This document shows positions 11,502 to 21,568 of a stretch of DNA of 56,980 nucleotides, piece after piece (within the stretch, counting starts at the first letter, position 1; every line of letters begins with the position of its first letter). Origin of the DNA: Ophiosphaerella korrae (Eukaryota; Ascomycota; Dothideomycetes; Pleosporales; Phaeosphaeriaceae). Where the stretch lies: assembly GCA_028456385.1 (NCBI GenBank), contig JALNQF010000263.1:1-56980 (forward strand), read 5' to 3'. The notes beneath the pieces are model-generated. The model did no database searches. It was given only the letters and a program-made list of their open reading frames with translations, and was not told the DNA's origin. A program made the translations under genes and the position numbers.

Positions 11502-11819
11502 CCCCCGCCTTGCCCCGCCCCGCCCGCCAGGGCCATTATTGAACCGAACTTTGAGGTCGCAGCCCGTACTCCTACTAAGCTCGAATACCTAACGTTGGGC
11601 CCTCATGCTATTCGGCCACCCACTAAAAAACGAGCTCTCAACTTTGGAGTAGTGTATCTCAACAATAATGATTATATTTGCCACTGGCTACACTTGGAAT
11701 CAAATGCTAGAGCAGTTGAAGCGGCTGCCTTGTTTCCAGCAGCCTTTGTACAAGTTTCGCAGCTTGAGTGGCAGCCGCTTCTACTACAGTGGTGATTACT
11801 TCAATATTCAGAAATTGCT

Positions 11820-14254
11820 CATTTAGATGAGGCTTGATACACTTCCTCTCAGATGGTTTTGACTTTGTCCCAGTCGTCCGATGGGAGAGGTAGTGGCGTG
11901 TGGCCCGACCGTGTACGAAGATGCACATCTGGGCCATACTAAAAACCACTTCTCAACCGACATTATCCGCCGAACCAGGAAGGACTACTTCGGCTTCCGT
12001 GTCAAGTTTGTTATGAATACAACCGACATCGACGATAAGATCATCCTCCAGGGCGCCAAAGGTACCTGCTCGCGCGCTTCAAGCAGGAGCATGCCTCTGA
12101 GGACGACTCGGTGAGCGATTCGGTTTTGGCAGAGGGCAAAACCGCATTCCGGCACTACATCTGCAAGAACCTTCCGTCTCTGCCCTCGGGTAAGAGCCCA
12201 GAGACTTATTCCGAGGCAGCGGAGAAGGCATGTAAGGACAAGGCCTAGCCTCCTCCTCTGGCCGACGCCGCGGCAGCAAAAGAGGGCGAAGCTGTTACTA
12301 TCGCCGATTTACTACTAAGCGCACACATTGGAACAGCACGGTCGGCTGCCGAGGCTCGGCAAGCCCCAGGAAAGCTGCCTGAATTTTTTGCCAAGACAGA
12401 CGATATTTTGCTTCCATATCTTGATGCCTTGCATGGTGCAGAGATGGATTCCAATAACCACAAAATATACCTGGAGCTGTCCCAGAAATTCGAACACCGT
12501 TTCTTTGAGGACATGGAAGCGCTTAACGTCCTGGCCCCCGACTAACTAACTCGTGTGACTGAATATGTTCCTCCAATTGTCCGCTTCGTTGAGAAGATTG
12601 TGGCCAACGGTTTTGCTTACGCTACCCCTGATGGCTCCGTATATTTCGAAATCGACTCATTTGAGAAGGCTGGGCACAGCTATTCCCGCCTGCAACCGTA
12701 GGGCAAGACGACCCTGCCCTCCAAGCTGATAGTGAAGGTTCACTGTCTGGGGGAAGGTCGTCAATGAAGCGGAGCGAGATTCATTTTGCGTTGTGGAAAG
12801 CTAGCAGGGCAGACGGGCCAGCGTGGCCAGGTCCATGCGTCATGGGCGGCCACTGGCATATTGAATGCTCTGTAATGGCCTCGGAAGTAATCGGCAAAAC
12901 GATAGATATCCATTCTGGAGTCATCAGTCTTCGTTTTCCTCACCATGATAACCAACTTGCACAATCAGAAGCTTACTGGTCGACCCCGGGCTGCCAAGTA
13001 CAGCGGACAAATTACTTCATTCATATGCGCCAACTGAGGTAAGAAAAAGGGTTCAAGTGCTGATTTTCGTCCGTAAAAACAGTACTAACAGATGGTAAGA
13101 TTCGAGGCATGAAGATGAGCAAGAGCCTCAAGAACTATACACCATAGGAACAGTTTTCTCTGAAGAAGATTGGAGTGCATGATCTGTCCGAATTTGCTTC
13201 TTCTTTATGCCTTGGCAAGATGGCATCGAGGTAACAGATGGCCTTATGAAGGCCGTAGTTAGCTGAGAAGGCAAGCTCAACAACTTCTTTCTAATGAGCT
13301 TGGACCTCTGGCAACGTTCCAGTTCCAGTCCTGATACTACAACAATACAAGAGCTTGGTATCGCGGACCAGCAATTATTAAGCGCCTTGGATAAGGTGAA
13401 AGCCCAGGTTAATACAGCTCTTTGCGATTCCTTCAACACAGCTATCATTAGAATTCTCTCTGATCTTGTTACCGAGTCTAACTCGGTAGATACGCTTTCA
13501 GATCAGACAGTCTTCTTGCTCGCCCGATGGGTAACACGCATTGTCACCATATTTGGTCTGGATTCTGGATTCTGAGGGAGATCTCGGCAACCTTGATCGT
13601 ATAGGGTGGTCGGGCCTCGATACTCCCGCGCCAGCAAAACCCTATATTTACCCTGCATCTCAATTGCGCGATAAGATTCGGACCCTGGCCTTTTCCGGCT
13701 CGGTCGATCATACAACTATAGCGAATCTCGCTGACGGAATTACTATGGCGGCGTTAACACCCGTAGTCGAGTCCTCCAAACCATATCATCAGGTGCTACA
13801 ACAGTTCCGCACCAACGTCGAGGCCCTCGCGGCCCAGCAAGCGCCGATAAAAGACCTGCTCGCATTGTGCGACCAACTTCGCGACGCACACCTCTAGAAT
13901 CTAGGCATCTATCTCGAGGATCGTAACAACCCCCAGCCTGCTTTGGTACGACCCCTCGATAAATTGTTCGTAGAGGCGCGCGCAGAGCAGGAATCAGCTA
14001 GCATCGCAAAGGCGAAGGCCAAGCTGGAACGGGAGACTAGGGAGGCTGAGAGAGACAAGGAACTGCGCGAGCGAGCCAGGGTCGACCCCCTACTAATGTT
14101 CAGGACCACCTCGGGCGACTACTTGGAATGGGACGAAAGCGGCATCCCAACCGTCGACGCCGCGGGGAATATGGTGAACAAGAGCAAGCGTAAGAAGCTG
14201 GTTAAAGAGTGGGAGAAACAGAAAAAGATGCACGGGGAATGGCTGGCGACGTAG
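11820..14254 (+). pseudogene. Cysteinyl-tRNA synthetase, near full-length decayed copy
   Basis: The relic covers almost the whole eukaryotic cytosolic-type enzyme, which charges tRNA-Cys with cysteine. Readable in order: [16 protein letters not shown] with the class I HIGH-type signature as HLGH (about 11925); [18 protein letters not shown]; the insertion and connective region to KLPEFFAKTDDILLPYLDAL (12373-12433); KIVANGFAYATPDGSVYF; WHIECSVMASEVIGKTIDIH; FPHHDNQLAQSEAYWSTPGC; the KMSKS signature intact (about 13112); the anticodon-binding part DKVKAQVNTALCDSF; and the Lys/Glu-rich C-terminal tail ending KEWEKQKKMHGEWLAT at 14254. Lesions include stops at 12543 (Glu position) and 12699 (Trp position), about 12246, and several frameshifts (near 12060, 13140 and 13570). 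The usual N-terminus before CGPTVY is scrambled. A functional copy must exist elsewhere; this is a duplicated or captured copy. Confidence 0.92.
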
Positions 14255-14894
14255 TAAGCAGCATAGAGAAGTGATTCAGAAAACGTACTTTACAAGCAAG
14301 CGGGCCACCTCGCCAGCTCTGCGCACCTGTTCAAGCATATAACCCAAAAACTCCGTATATTAGCGTAGATATATTGGTATATTAAATTAAGCAGCATTTA
14401 CTGCATCATTTTTACACGTATGTGAGTTGTGCCCAGTCTCTCTCTCTGCACCTCTTGTAGCGCGCGCGAGCCTAACGACTCAGGCCTGATCGCTCTCCAT
14501 CTTGACGCTATTCACCAACTTAACGCCGCATAGCCTTTCTCTAAGCGGGTATGTCCTCCCCTTGTCCCTTTGTTAAGACTCCTTGATTCTGAATCCGCTT
14601 CTTCTTCCGTGACCTTGTCAGATGAGCGTGCGCAACGATTGCCAAGCTGCCAACCCCGCCGCAGCTGAAAGATCGCAGCCTCGGCCCTCACGAACAAAGG
14701 ATCTCACATGCTAGGAGATGGACTACGTCAGCACGACTGATACAACAAAGAAACTAGCGCCTCAACAGAAGGGGTGCTAAGGATCTGGCCCGCCGCCGTC
14801 TCGAGAGACCCCAGCCGAGGCGGCCGCAGCGTAGATACATAGATATAGAGCGCAGGGCCAGAGAGTAGACAGAGAAGACACAGAACACAGACAC
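14255..14894. other. No gene seen
   Basis: This is the former 3' flank of the synthetase relic, then CT-rich and GC-rich low-complexity sequence. From about 14780 to 14890 it has an LTR-like look (GCGGCCGC, ATAGATATAGAGCGCAG, ACAGAGAAGACACAGAACACAG). Confidence 0.4.
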
Positions 14895-14970
14895 ACAGAG
14901 GACAATCAATTAACTCATTTTCTCGCTTCAACTCACATCTATCAATTTGTGACCGCAAATCTGACAGACC
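14895..14970 (+). repeat. LTR-junction-like repeat, copy 2
   Basis: Second copy of the motif at 1021-1090: ATCAATTTGTGACC followed by CAAATCTGACA after a CAACTCA-type lead-in. The sequence downstream differs from copy 1. Confidence 0.4.
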
Positions 14971-15297
14971 TACGCTTACTGGCTGCCTCATTGGCTCTCT
15001 CAAGTAGGCTTCGCAACAAGCAAATCAATCAATCTTGGAGTTGTTGATCGAGCTGATTGTTGGTAGCGCCGTGGTGGACTGATCGTAGATTGATTGGACT
15101 CATGCTAAGAGATCAAAGTTGTATATTGTGGTGAAGTAGGACTGCACGTGATCGGTAAGCATTAGGTTAGCAGCTTTGCAGGCAGAGCTTTAAGTTGGAT
15201 CGGATGGGGCGGGTAGACTCCGACACCAACTTGTCATGCAGCTACTCAACCCATATATTTCAACTCATCTCACCGACTGCGGGTCGCCACCTGCCTC

Positions 15298-15890
15298 CTA
15301 CTTCCATGCCACAATATACTTGCTATAGCTAGGCAATCCACTCTTGTATATTGTAGTCGTGTACAAGATCCTCATCTGAGAGGTCATCCTCATCGCCGCC
15401 CTCAGCACTGCTGTCAACGCTACTGTTGGGCTGAACTTGAAGTCAGCTCTTACCCACGCTCTTACTAACTGAAGAGCAGTAAGCAGCTTACTACTCATAC
15501 CGTGTCGTTTAGGCTGAAGTAGATCGCCCACCAAAGAGCCGCTCGCAGTCGCAACCCGAAGTATCTAGCTTTTGATGCGCCGCCAGGTAGCAAGAGACTT
15601 TATAAAGCCTCTCAAGCACTACCAGTCAATTCCGTCAAAGTTATCGCCATCTGCATCGTCTTTGCCGACGCTAATACTACCCCCAGCTTCAGTTGTAGCC
15701 ACTGTACCAGCCTGGCTGCCATCAGTAGGCGTGACGACCCCTGCCTCTAGCTGAGACTCCAGTAGTTGTGACTCAAATGTAGTGGCCTGGCTCGCGGCAG
15801 CTAGGGATTGACGGGGCGATAGTGAGCGTTGAGATAATGGCTCTAATGAGCGCAAACGTTTAGCTAAAGAGCAGTTCTCGCAATGTTAGC
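15298..15890 (-). pseudogene. hAT-family transposase, N-terminal fragment 1
   Basis: The minus strand reads LAKRLRSLEPLSQRS, PRQSLAAASQATTFESQLLE and SQAGTVATTEAGGSISVGKD, then FDGIDW, a TAG, and LRGFIKSLATWRRIKS before another TAG and a shift. This is the Ser/Gln-rich leader and the start of the BED-zinc-finger region of fungal hAT transposases (usual form FEGIDWxxLxxFIKPLxTWRRxKSW). No catalytic or dimerisation region follows. Another N-terminal piece of the same family lies at 32784-32978. Confidence 0.75.
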
Positions 15891-16284
15891 AATACAGGTT
15901 CTCGATGTTGGGGGTATGGTCGGCGAATATTTTAGAAAAGTGGTGTGATTACTGGGTGAAATTGAAGCCGTTGGTTGTGAAACATGGATGGAAATACAAG
16001 GGTTAGAATGCGCGAGACGCTTGCATAACGGTCTTGATAGATACTAAGAAATTACCGAATTTCCTACACCCGGCTCCCTTTTTTCGCGCTTTTCTTCGAG
16101 GCCGCTCCTATCCAAATAGGACGCTGCTTATTTCTGATCCTCATTAACTACTAAACGCTTTCGAAAGGTAGTGGCATGATCGACTCGACTCCGCCTGCAA
16201 TGTCGACGGGCTCGCAATCCGGCATACGGTACCTCAACGCCCTACTTTGATTTTCCAACACGTTTTGCACATCAGATGACGCCA
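15891..16284. other. No gene seen
   Basis: Mixed-composition sequence between the hAT fragment and the 3' end of the hydrolase relic. It may hold the lost C-terminal codons of that gene, but no frame is convincing. Confidence 0.35.
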
Positions 16285-17543
16285 TCATTCTCTTACAAGC
16301 ACTAGCCTACATAGTGAATGTCTTGGATGCCTGCGGGAGGCCCCGGGTTACAATCATCCATTCGTGACACATGCCTTCCCATTCCGTCCAGGTAACATGA
16401 ACGCCACAGCTAGCCGCCCTGGCAGCGACAACTGCATTGCCATCTTTTCCCCGGTCTAATTCACCGACTGCGAGGCATATTGAGGGTGCGCCTGTTCAGT
16501 CCCGCACTGCGGCAGGACTGATCAGTTCGTGGTCAAGGCTCATTGCTCGCGCATATGGGTGTTCACGTGGCGGATTGCTCGGCCAGATGTCATCCGCTGG
16601 AAATTCTGGTAACAAGGCTGGTTGTAGTGATGTCAGTATGTCCATACCGTTCGGGTTCAACCAAGATGGGAGGCAGTCTGTTGGGTCGCACCAGGCCGAT
16701 GCGACGGCAACACCAGCTGGGATAGGAAGTCGTACGCGTTCCCCATGAAAGAGTACCGTCGGGTCTGAACGCTTATTTCACTCTAGAAGAAACTTCAGAA
16801 GGCCGAAGGCAAGATTAGCGCCTGCACTATTCCCTGCCAAGACGATCTTGGATGCCGAGGTTGGATGGAGAAGGTGGTGCCCGGGGGATGATGGTGATGG
16901 GTATAGCAGGCTAGCATAAGCAACCAAGATATCAAAGATGGGAGCTGGAAATGTGTTTTGAGGGCAGAGTCGATATGAAGTGCTTGCCACTACAGCACCT
17001 GTGAGGTGCCCAAGACGAACTGACGACGCACGATATTCAGCTGGACTCGAGAAACTGTGACGTTAGCAAAGAGAGGTTCAAAGCACTGCTGCATGCTGCG
17101 AGAGAGGCTGCGGTTTGTCATGATGGAAAGTGAACTTACTAGAGGCCACCCCCGTGCATTTAGAGGATTATAGACCTTCCACCAATCTCGTCTTCCAGGT
17201 TAAACGATTTTGCATGCTCGGAAGAGCTCGGTTTGTTTTGTCCGTCGTTGATTACGTTCCTAGCATCGATGAATTCAACCCCAACTTCGACTTGGGAAAG
17301 CTGCTCTGGCGCCATAAAGCTGTGTTCTGGGCTCTTGGCCCGCTCAATAATTCCAAACAAAACGCTTCTGAGCGAGTCTTCAGGCGGTGCCGGAAAGCTG
17401 GATTGGTCGATCCGAACGCCGCCTTTGTTTGGGCGCTCCTTTGAGGACTGCGCTTGGACTTGAGATATGGGAAGTAAGGGAAGAGAAACGTAGGCACGAC
17501 ATGTCTGCCGAACGATTTTCTGCTGTTCTTTGACTGTAGGCAT
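16285..17543 (-). pseudogene. Alpha/beta-hydrolase fold 3 (esterase/lipase), broken
   Basis: The relic begins MPTVKEQQKIVRQTCRAYV at 17543 (the same frame is open further, to 17678). It reaches LEDEIGGRSIIL, then TAA, then MHGGG, the HGGG oxyanion-hole motif. After an intron or break come SSPAEYRAS, ASTSYRLCPQNTFPAPIFDI and IVLAGNSAGANLAFGLLKFL, which holds the GxSxG nucleophile as GNSAG. The C-terminal part reads VGVAVASAWCDPTDCLPSWL, ILTSLQPALLPEFPADDIWP, AMSLDHELISPAAVRD (TGA in place of Trp) and WTEWEGMCHEWM with the likely catalytic His. Family members hydrolyse carboxylic esters; many fungal ones sit in secondary-metabolite clusters. Three stops and at least one frame change make it a pseudogene. 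Confidence 0.85.
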
Positions 17544-17753
17544 TGTGATAGTAGTGGTGGTGGTGGCGTAGGAAACAAAGCTGTAGGACGATGTGAACGG
17601 GCACAGCCGAAACTTAAGCCTCCCATACGTTACACAAGCACGTGTCACAATTTTATTTTCAATAAATGTCGATTCCAAGTGAAGGAATCAACCAAACGAG
17701 AGAATGACCTAATCAAGCGAAGCTAGCCCCTAATTATGTTCGTGCGAATACTA

Positions 17754-19190
17754 TCATGACACCCAAAGATGAGTATAATCTATGAAGAGCTGAATGACAT
17801 ACGCGAGGGCCGTCGCCCACTTATTGCGGTTATGGATTCTTCTTTTAGGGGGCGACGTCTTTAAATCGGTATGGTGCATCACGACGCCGTCTTTCACCAA
17901 CAGCCCACGTGCCGCAGACGCTCCCGCCGAAAACCCATCTTCATGGAATCCGTATTTCATCCAGGCACCTGCGAAGCTCACACCGCGCATTCCATCGATG
18001 TGCCGTAGCTACTTTGATGCTTGCACGCTATTCGATGAGAAAAGCGAGTGATAATACTCAAAGGTACCTCTCGGTGACGATATCGGTCGTGGTGGATTCA
18101 TAGTCGCCAACACGTCCCCGAGGCTTCCCGTATCATCCACGAGATGGAAGCGCTGTAGTTGGCTCATGTCAAAGGTAACGGCCATCTTGTGGCCATCGCT
18201 TATCGACAATGTGGCAATGTCTGCGTCGATTGTCATATTACGAGCTGCAATGGGCTTCTCCAACAGACAGTTTCAGTCTTCGAGGTAGGAGCTATTTAGC
18301 ACTACTAGACCCATTTTCGGCAGTATAAAATGAGTGTTGATACGTACAGTACTATCAGAATGCAAAACGCAGATATTTTTACTCATTTCGAATGCGCCGA
18401 GGATCTTGCTCTCAAGCGCGCTTGCCTCTTCTCCTAGAACATCTAAAGCTTGTGGTGCATGGATAGCGAGTACGACATGATCAAACTCGTCTGACCCTGA
18501 GTCAGCGGTGTAGATGGTAAGTCTGCCATTGTCTTGTCTTCGCAGTCGGTTGACCCTAGTGCTCAAGTGCAAGTGGTGATTTGTCGGCATGTTTTTTTTT
18601 TTAGAAACGCCTCTATATACGACTTGGTGCCACTGAGAAATGTGCGCCACTGCAGGGTGTGCCAAACCGTGTCCAATAAACGATGATTCACCTTGTTGAG
18701 TGTAAGTCTGATACCACATCGGATAGGATTGGAGTAGCCCTACATGAATTCGATCAGGAACTTGGCAGGAAAACCTCTTCAAAACGTCGTGGGATCGATA
18801 CATCATGGGGCTGCAACCATGGGTATCAAGTATAGAGTATCAAACTGTTTGGAATAATTAAGTCGGTCGAGGTAACTACCAATGGACTCTAATTGAGGCC
18901 ACTCGCAGTTTGCTTCTTTGACCGAGTTGTCTCCATCATTCAGATTATAATATGAACTAGATTCCGTCATCGTATCAGTGCACGTCACATTGAATCGCAG
19001 TATATCGAAGCACGGGCGCCAAAACCACAGGCGAAGAACATTTGACCACATCCCCAGGAAGATCCAGAGAGAGCTACTACCCCATCCGAGCTGGCCTTCG
19101 TTTACCGAAACCCCAAAAGACATGTCGGTAGGTATGGTGGCGACATCAAGCTGCTCTAAGAACTCGCTAAACTCGGCTGCACATACCTAC
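17754..19190 (-). pseudogene. FAD-dependent amine oxidase-like protein, 5'-truncated and broken
   Basis: Reading from 19190: FSEFLEQLDVATIPTDMSFG, SVNEGQLGWGSSSL, DILRFN, then SIGSYLDRLNYS and YLIPMVAA. Next come SYPMWYQTY and FDHVVLAIHAPQALDVLGEE; then ICVLHSDSTVRINTHF, a stop, a middle block with SQLQRF, and finally GVSFAGAWMKYGFHEDGFSA, the C-terminal FAD-contacting motif of this flavoprotein family (17950-17990). The N-terminal Rossmann GxGxxG motif, which should lie upstream of 19190, is absent, as is a segment after YLIPMVAA. Members oxidise amines or modify fatty-acyl chains. It lies tail-to-head with the hydrolase relic on the same strand. Confidence 0.8.
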
Positions 19191-19199
19191 CTCCTACTG

Positions 19200-20130
19200 T
19201 TGGTATTGTGCGTGTTTGCCTCGCCCCGCGGAGGGTTTTGAAAATACTTCTACCGTATCAACACTATTGTTAGATTTGATGGTTACTCGATGATTGACAC
19301 GACAGGAAGGATTGTCCTGATTCTGCCTTCTGTCTATCTCGGGTTCGCCGTAGATATACCTTCTTTACGTTCTTTGCTCTGGGATACTGCTACTCCCCTT
19401 TCTAAGGGTTGCCCTGCTATTGGGCTGGCGTGTTGCTGGTAGATTCCGGGTCGACCTACCGTAGAAATCTACCAAAAAGGTCGCCAGCTAGCAGGGGCTA
19501 TAATTTTAGCTGCTGGTCAAAGCTAAGCGCGCCAATACCAAAGCATGGCAAGTGTGTGACAATATCAAATTGTCACACATACGAAACTGTTACAGAAAAT
19601 TCGATAGTTTAGAGCAGTGGATCGGTCCTGTATACTCGAGCTAGCTCAAGCTGTGCGAGCTACTCAAGCTTACTTAAGCCGAGCTACCGATTCCCATCTA
19701 TTCAGATAGTTCTCTAGCCTTTACAATATAGTGATCCTTTCCATGTTTTTCCTGAGCTTAAATCGCCGCCCGATTTTGTTAGTCACACTACCCTACTACA
19801 AAACCTTATAACAGCTATTGCGTATGGCTCTACTGCCTTATCTTTGAGATGACAACTTTGGTGAGGGGTGCATATTACGCGAACATGTGCATCGCTAGTA
19901 AAGGGGAGGAAATCAGGGTGCACGGACGGAAAACCACAACTTTGCAGCTTCACAGCAGCAGCCACAGGAGGTATTTTTACATAAGAGTTGGCAGAGTATA
20001 AATCTGGGGTATAGCGGGTGCCCCAGGCAGAATTACCAGTCGTGCAGTGGACGAATTGGGCAGTTGAATGTAGCTTGTTAGTAATTAAGGAGGTGAGTAT
20101 CATAGCTGCTCATCTGAGCTGCGTTCTGCC
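19200..20130. other. No recognised gene
   Basis: The start of the amine oxidase should lie here but has been replaced by unrelated sequence. On the minus strand 19783-20103 is open for about 106 codons with no domain that I know. A perfect hairpin is at 19553-19579. Confidence 0.35.
19553..19579. repeat. Perfect 11-bp inverted repeat, 5-nt loop
   Basis: The arms TGTGTGACAAT and ATTGTCACACA are exact reverse complements with ATCAA between them. It could be a small footprint, a protein-binding palindrome or a transposon end; nothing nearby decides. Confidence 0.6.
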
Positions 20131-20139
20131 GAGTTGTTG

Positions 20140-20310
20140 TTTTGCGGGGCTGCGGGGCTCCGCGGCCCGCGCCGGCGGCTCGCGCCGACCCCACCGCCGC
20201 TACTACAAGAAGGCGGGGAAGGAGAAGGCGACGGCAGAGCGACGTCTATCCCCCTCACCAACTTTCTCGCGATGAACGGCTCTAGATTCAGACGCTCTAT
20301 TCAGCCGGTC
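20140..20310 (+). repeat. GC-rich repeat, copy 1 (inverted partner at 29335-29530)
   Basis: A GC-rich block whose core (GCGCCGACC, then ACAAGAAGG, then GGGGAAGGAG) matches the reverse complement of 29335-29530. Translations of both are basic and Arg/Pro-rich, with no recognised domain. Probably two decayed copies of one element. Confidence 0.5.
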
Positions 20311-20463
20311 ATACCCAGCGGTAGATAGCAGCCTATCTCGAGGTAACAGAGAGACACTAAAATTTGTATGTAAAACAAGACTGAATCGGGCTTAAGCTAC
20401 TCCTGCACACCCCTGCCGCCTGGGACCTACCTATACTACCTATCCGCCCACTAACTATGCACG

Positions 20464-20508
20464 AGCTTGAGCTTAATTTGCAAAAGGTGCCGTTAAAGGC
20501 AACCCTGA
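20464..20508 (+). repeat. 45-bp repeat, copy 1 (direct partner near 29638)
   Basis: GAGCTTAATTTGCAAAAGG then TGCCGTTAAAGGCAA then TGATGGG matches 29638-29683 in the same orientation with a few changes. The surrounding sequence looks like an LTR end. Confidence 0.55.
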
Positions 20509-20543
20509 TGGGAATCTACCTTTGGTTAATGAGCCAATCAATG

Positions 20544-20670
20544 CGCCACGCAGAGTGTGGCTGAGTCACCCCTCTCATTGCTGAATAATGCTGGAGAACG
20601 CCATTGCTGAATGATAGGGGTCACTCAGCTACACTCTGCCACACTTTGCAGGACCATACTCTGCGTGGCG
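20544..20670. mobile_element. 127-bp hairpin MITE-like element
   Basis: The ends CGCCACGCAGAGT and ACTCTGCGTGGCG are exact reverse complements. The inner parts pair as well: GCTGAGTCACCCCT near the left end and AGGGGTCACTCAGC near the right. The whole unit can fold into one long imperfect hairpin with a loop near 20595. There is no coding capacity. I cannot see a clear target-site duplication. Confidence 0.7.
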
Positions 20671-20693
20671 GGGTAGTAACTCAACCCACACCC

Positions 20694-20875
20694 ACCCCTG
20701 TCTCGCTTAGTACAGGCCTTTCCAAGACTATCCTAGCTTTCGCTAGTGTTGTAGCTTGACAGGCCTGGACACTTTTACAACCGAACCAGACCGGTAATTG
20801 CTGACACAAAGTAGAGAGCTAGGAACTATGACCATTTAGCACACGACTCGTCCGATGAATTGTCAGGCTAATACT
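20694..20875 (-). repeat. Dispersed repeat, copy B (inverted partner at 5.9-6.1 kb)
   Basis: The reverse complement matches copy A at 5913-6130 over nearly its whole length, with one missing 12-base duplication and scattered, mostly transition, differences. It starts about 24 bases from the hairpin element at 20544-20670. Confidence 0.7.
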
Positions 20876-20879
20876 CCGA

Positions 20880-21560
20880 AGTGGGGTGGAGAGACCAGGC
20901 AGGGGATTCTGCCAAGATCATGTGTAGGTCAGCCACAAATATGAAGGAAAACGACAACTCAGTCGAAATGGCCATATTCGCCAAGAAAGGGGCGCTTTAC
21001 CCCGTGCATCTTCACCCCTAATCCCGACTGGCCAGAAAATTTTGTGCGTATCCTGATCCAACCCTCCACCAGCCATTACGAGCAGTAGATTGAAATATAT
21101 GGTCCAGCCGTCAAACGCACGGATGATTTCTTGGCCCTGCATCAAGGCATATCGAGGGGCAGGGCCTTGATCGTTTTATCATCTCCTCCACCGCCGCACG
21201 TCGCTTCGAAAAGACGGAAGCTCTCGCACGCCATAGAGAAGACACCTGAGCTCTTATAGCTATTTGGAGCGCCGGCATCAACCGGAAACTTGACGTATCG
21301 TACCGAAGTATCCGCTGCGGGGTCACCGTGTCATACTGAAATGCCAATTACTAAGTCGCCGTATCATACTGCAGAGCCAACTATGGAGTCGTCGTATGAG
21401 GGTTAAATACGGGGTCGCCGTACCCTATATCGAGTAGGATGGTCCCAGGAGGTATGAGCCCTCATCGCTAGTAGGCCCGGAACACTTCCATCGAAAAGAC
21501 CGTCATGATTTGGAACTGGAATAGATTGAGATTAGGCATAGCGTAAGGACTATGTAATAA
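20880..21560. other. No recognised gene
   Basis: Two overlapping minus-strand frames (20918-21145 and 21111-21347) are open for 75-78 codons. The first has EIIRAFDGWTIYFNLLLVMA, perhaps a membrane helix. Around 21280-21425 the phrase GTCGCCGTA / GTCGTCGTA recurs three times in a loose repeat. Nothing decisive. Confidence 0.3.
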
Positions 21561-21568
21561 TATATTTC

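Noticed and set aside
17252..17626. Overlapping minus-strand frame in another phase of the hydrolase relic
   Set aside because: The in-phase frame carries the family motifs; this one is a shadow.
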